Source: Acetobacteraceae bacterium (lineage in GTDB: Bacteria > Pseudomonadota > Alphaproteobacteria > Acetobacterales > Acetobacteraceae). Taken from it: a DNA stretch of 64,000 nucleotides. The notes below the pieces were generated by a model that saw only the letters and a list, made by a program, of their open reading frames with translations, was not told the DNA's origin and ran no database searches. The stretch spans positions 1 through 64,000 of the forward strand of contig CANJLW010000007.1 of assembly GCA_947475245.1 (NCBI GenBank). The letters run 5' to 3'. Positions 61,679-64,000 of this stretch are shown here, piece by piece; within the stretch, counting starts at the first letter, position 1; each line of letters opens with the position of its first letter. Position numbers and translations under genes: made by a program.

Positions 61679-63265
61679 ATGAGCCGGCGCACGCAGCAGA
61701 TCGACGCGCTTTTTCAGCAAGTCAAACGCGCGCATGACGCCGGACAGTTGGCGCATGCGGAACAGGGCTATCGGCAAATCCTGGCGGCCCAACCCAACCA
61801 TGCCGGAAGTCTGCACGGACTCGGGCTGGTCGCCCTGCAGGTCGGCCAGGCCGACGCGGCGCTTGTCCTGATCGATCAGGCCATCGCGCGGGAGCGCAAC
61901 ACCGCTCTGTTCCATGTCCACCGCGGCCATGCGTTGCTTGCCCTGGGGCGGGCACCCGACGCGCAGCTTGCCGCGCGAGAGGCGGTGCGTCTGAAACGCA
62001 ACCTGGGAGAGGCCCATCATGTGTTGGGTCATGCCCTGAGCGACCTGGGCGAACCGGATGGCGCGGTGACGGCCTATCGGGAAGCGGCGCGACTCAACCC
62101 GCGCATTCCGGACCTGCACAACGCCCTGGGTCTGGCGCTGCGAGAGGCCAACGCGTTCGAGGAAGCGATCGCGGCGGTGCGGCAGGCGCTGCTGATCGCG
62201 CCGAACGACCCGGTGGCGACGTCCAATCTGGCGGGACTGCTGAAGGATACCGGCCAGATCGCGCCCGCCGAATCGCTGTATCGGGGCGAAATCCGGCGCA
62301 ATCCCGCCGACGCGGGGTCGCATTTCAACCTCGCGGTGCTGTTGCTGCTGGCCGGTCGGCTGGCGGAGGCCTGGCCCGAATGGGAATGGCGGTTTCGCGC
62401 CGATCCCTCCCTGGCGCCGATCTACGATACGCCGATTTGGTCCGGCGACGCCTTGGCGGGACGAACCTTGCTGGTGCACGCCGAACAGGGTCTGGGCGAT
62501 GTCATCCAGTTTTGCCGTTACCTGTCCGCGTTGCCCGCACATGAAAAGGTCGTCGTCGCGGTGCAGCCGCCATTGGTCGCGTTGCTGCGCCGCTGCTTCC
62601 CCACAAGGACGGTGGTCGGGCTGGATGCGCCGACGCCGGACCACGCAATCCGCTGCCCGATCATGAGCTTGCCGCTGGCGCTGGGCCTGACCGGCATAGC
62701 GGACATCCCGCCCAGCCCGTATTTGACGGTCGACCCGCATCGCGTCGCGCTTTGGCGAGAGCGATTGGCGGCGACGCCCTTCCCCAAGGTCGGGTTGGTT
62801 TGGGCGGGGAACCCGGATCGCATGAGGATGGATCGGCGCCGGTCGATCGCCCCGGATCGCCTTGTGCCACTGTCCGAAATTCCCGGAATCACACTTGTCT
62901 CGCTGCAAAAGCCGGCCGGCGGCAGGCTGCTCGATCTCGGGAAACTGGCGGGCCGCGTGATCGATTGGTCCGATGGCTTGACCGACTTCGAGGACACCGC
63001 CGCGTTGGTCGCCTCGCTCGATCTCGTGATCGGGGTCGACACCGCCGTCGTGCATCTGGCCGGCGCCCTGGGCAAACCGGTGTGGTTGCTGAATCGCGCC
63101 GATACATGCTGGCGCTGGATGCTGGGATGCGATGACAGCATCTGGTATCCAGGTCTGCGCCAGTTTCGCCAGACTCAGCCCGGTCAATGGGACGACGTAA
63201 TTGCCCGAGTCGCGGCGGCATTGGCCGCACAGAATTTTCAGCGGGAGGATCGAACGGCACCATGA
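61679..63265 (+). CDS. TPR protein with glycosyltransferase 9-like C-terminal domain
   Basis: 528 residues. The first 230 or so are TPR repeats (AEQGYRQILAAQPNHAGSLH, DLHNALGLALREANAFEEAI). The rest resembles GT9/GT41-like domains: LLVHAEQGLGDVIQFCRYLS, VGLVWAGNPDRMRMDRRRSI and VIGVDTAVVHLAGALGKPVW. It is the full-length counterpart of the two TPR-less genes at 33-35 kb. Acceptor unknown. Confidence 0.75.
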   Translation: MSRRTQQIDALFQQVKRAHDAGQLAHAEQGYRQILAAQPNHAGSLHGLGLVALQVGQADAALVLIDQAIARERNTALFHVHRGHALLALGRAPDAQLAAREAVRLKRNLGEAHHVLGHALSDLGEPDGAVTAYREAARLNPRIPDLHNALGLALREANAFEEAIAAVRQALLIAPNDPVATSNLAGLLKDTGQIAPAESLYRGEIRRNPADAGSHFNLAVLLLLAGRLAEAWPEWEWRFRADPSLAPIYDTPIWSGDALAGRTLLVHAEQGLGDVIQFCRYLSALPAHEKVVVAVQPPLVALLRRCFPTRTVVGLDAPTPDHAIRCPIMSLPLALGLTGIADIPPSPYLTVDPHRVALWRERLAATPFPKVGLVWAGNPDRMRMDRRRSIAPDRLVPLSEIPGITLVSLQKPAGGRLLDLGKLAGRVIDWSDGLTDFEDTAALVASLDLVIGVDTAVVHLAGALGKPVWLLNRADTCWRWMLGCDDSIWYPGLRQFRQTQPGQWDDVIARVAAALAAQNFQREDRTAP

Positions 63266-63927
63266 CATCGGACACGATTATCGAAAACCTCCGGCGTGTT
63301 CGCGATCGGATCGCACAAGCGGCGGTCGCCGCCGGACGCAACCCGGAAGACGTCAGCCTTGTCGCGGTTTCGAAGACCCATCCTGTCGAGGCCGTGCTCG
63401 CGGCGCTGGCCGCCGGGCAGACGATTTTTGGCGAAAACCGGGTTCAGGAAGCGGACGGCAAGTTTCCCGCCCTGCGCGCCCAACACAGCTTCAGCCTGCA
63501 TATCATCGGCGGGCTTCAGACCAACAAGGCCCGCGACGCCGTGCGCATCGCGGATGTGATTGAAACATTGGACCGGCCTCGTCTGGCGGACGCGATTGCC
63601 TCCGCGATCGATAAGGAGGGCCGGACACCCCGCTTGCTGATCGAGGTGAACACCGGGGAGGAACCGCAGAAATCCGGCATCCCTCGTGCCGACGCCGATG
63701 GGTTCATCGACGACTGCAAGGGCCGGTTCGGCGCGGCCCTGGTCGGGCTGATGTGCATTCCGCCGCACGATGTCGATCCGCGCCCGCATTTCACCTGGCT
63801 CGCGGATCGCGCGGCCCGCCATGGTCTGCCGACCGTGTCGATGGGGATGTCCGCGGATTTCGAGATCGCGATTGCCTGCGGGGCGACCTGTGTCCGGGTC
63901 GGAAGCGCTATTTTCGGCGCTCGCTAA
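63262..63927 (+). CDS. yggS: YggS/PROSC family PLP-homeostasis protein
   Basis: 221 residues. The PLP Lys is in SLVAVSKTHPVEAV, followed by FGENRVQEA, HIIGGLQTNKARDAV and the C-terminal SMGMSADFEIAIACGATCVR VG. It is the PLP-binding homeostasis protein of the alanine racemase fold, without known catalysis. Start overlaps the stop of the TPR gene (ATGA). Confidence 0.95.
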   Translation: MTSDTIIENLRRVRDRIAQAAVAAGRNPEDVSLVAVSKTHPVEAVLAALAAGQTIFGENRVQEADGKFPALRAQHSFSLHIIGGLQTNKARDAVRIADVIETLDRPRLADAIASAIDKEGRTPRLLIEVNTGEEPQKSGIPRADADGFIDDCKGRFGAALVGLMCIPPHDVDPRPHFTWLADRAARHGLPTVSMGMSADFEIAIACGATCVRVGSAIFGAR

Positions 63928-64000
63928 GGGGTTTTGGGCACCGCCTGCACCCGCAACGCGGCTTGCACGGCGGCATCGAGCGCGCTGAGGAAGCGGGAGC
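63924..64000 (-). CDS. Possible C-terminal end of a leftward gene
   Basis: A minus-strand frame ending in TAG at 63926-63924 reads SRFLSALDAAVQAALRVQAV then PKTP to the window edge. It is plausible as the last 24 residues of a convergent gene overlapping the yggS stop, but too short to identify, and chance is possible. Confidence 0.35.
   Translation of the reverse strand, partial: SRFLSALDAAVQAALRVQAVPKTP

Noticed and set aside
61565-63268. 567-codon minus-strand frame opposite the TPR glycosyltransferase-like gene
   Set aside because: Codon-bias shadow; the plus-strand gene has clear TPR and GT motifs.

Overview
The window is high-GC alphaproteobacterial chromosome, most like the Rhodospirillales/Acetobacteraceae. 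The grounds are the protein families present (UPF0262, DUF983, DUF1194, DUF2272, HemY with a C-terminal zinc ribbon, a mitofilin-like protein in a hem operon), the gene order hemY-mitofilin-hemD-hemC / tsaD-rlmJ-gpsA, and pervasive 4-nt ATGA stop/start overlaps. Genus is not assignable from the sequence alone. Most of the window is chromosomal housekeeping DNA. Accessory content sits in the first 9 kb, around 20.9-22.0 kb and at 29.8-35.3 kb.

Layout. 0-0.9 kb: an IS5-family insertion sequence end has cut a PIN-domain toxin gene, leaving its antitoxin intact. 1.1-9.6 kb: a catabolic region with two luciferase-like flavin monooxygenases, an amidohydrolase, an SDR, an acyl-CoA-dehydrogenase-fold monooxygenase and an enolase-superfamily enzyme. 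It is interrupted by an AT-rich patch with a possible 20-residue hydrophobic peptide and by a tandem repeat array. 9.6-20.9 kb: heme synthesis (hemY, mitofilin-like, hemD, hemC), then tsaD, rlmJ, gpsA and murJ, and a DUF2272-mtnA-UPF0262-DUF983 operon. 21.1-21.8 kb: a second repeat array of the same family in inverted orientation. 22-29 kb: Asp/Glu racemase-like protein, AtzG/AtzE-like amidase pair, a chemoreceptor with a C-terminal PilZ domain, enoyl-CoA hydratase and a CoA transferase. 29.1-35.8 kb: surface and secreted proteins, including a DUF1194 protein, a beta-repeat/Hint protein, a PEP-CTERM protein behind a near-perfect sigma-54 promoter, and two tandem glycosyltransferase-9-like genes.

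35.8-42.1 kb: the leftward operon rsmB-like, rpe, heparinase II/III-like, glycosyltransferase 4, purH. 42.1-49.9 kb: metallophosphoesterase, Tat-exported MBL-fold protein, dapF-mtaB-ftsY, rpsU, a MocR regulator with a visible operator, rpmB. 50-56.4 kb: CoA transferase, monooxygenase/ferredoxin/cupin cluster, ricin-like lectin, and a paired acyl-CoA dehydrogenase plus hydratase operon. 57.1-64 kb: cation efflux, a BtuFCD-type importer with TonB and PduO-type cobalamin adenosyltransferase, a TPR glycosyltransferase-like protein and yggS.

The most unusual structure is the pair of repeat arrays (7771-8403 and 21088-21815). They contain 17 copies of a core around CTCACGGCGCATG, usually followed by a short hairpin, with near-exact spacing (65/136-142 in array 1, 84/59 in array 2). 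Both arrays lie between divergent genes and point in opposite directions. I do not recognise this family.
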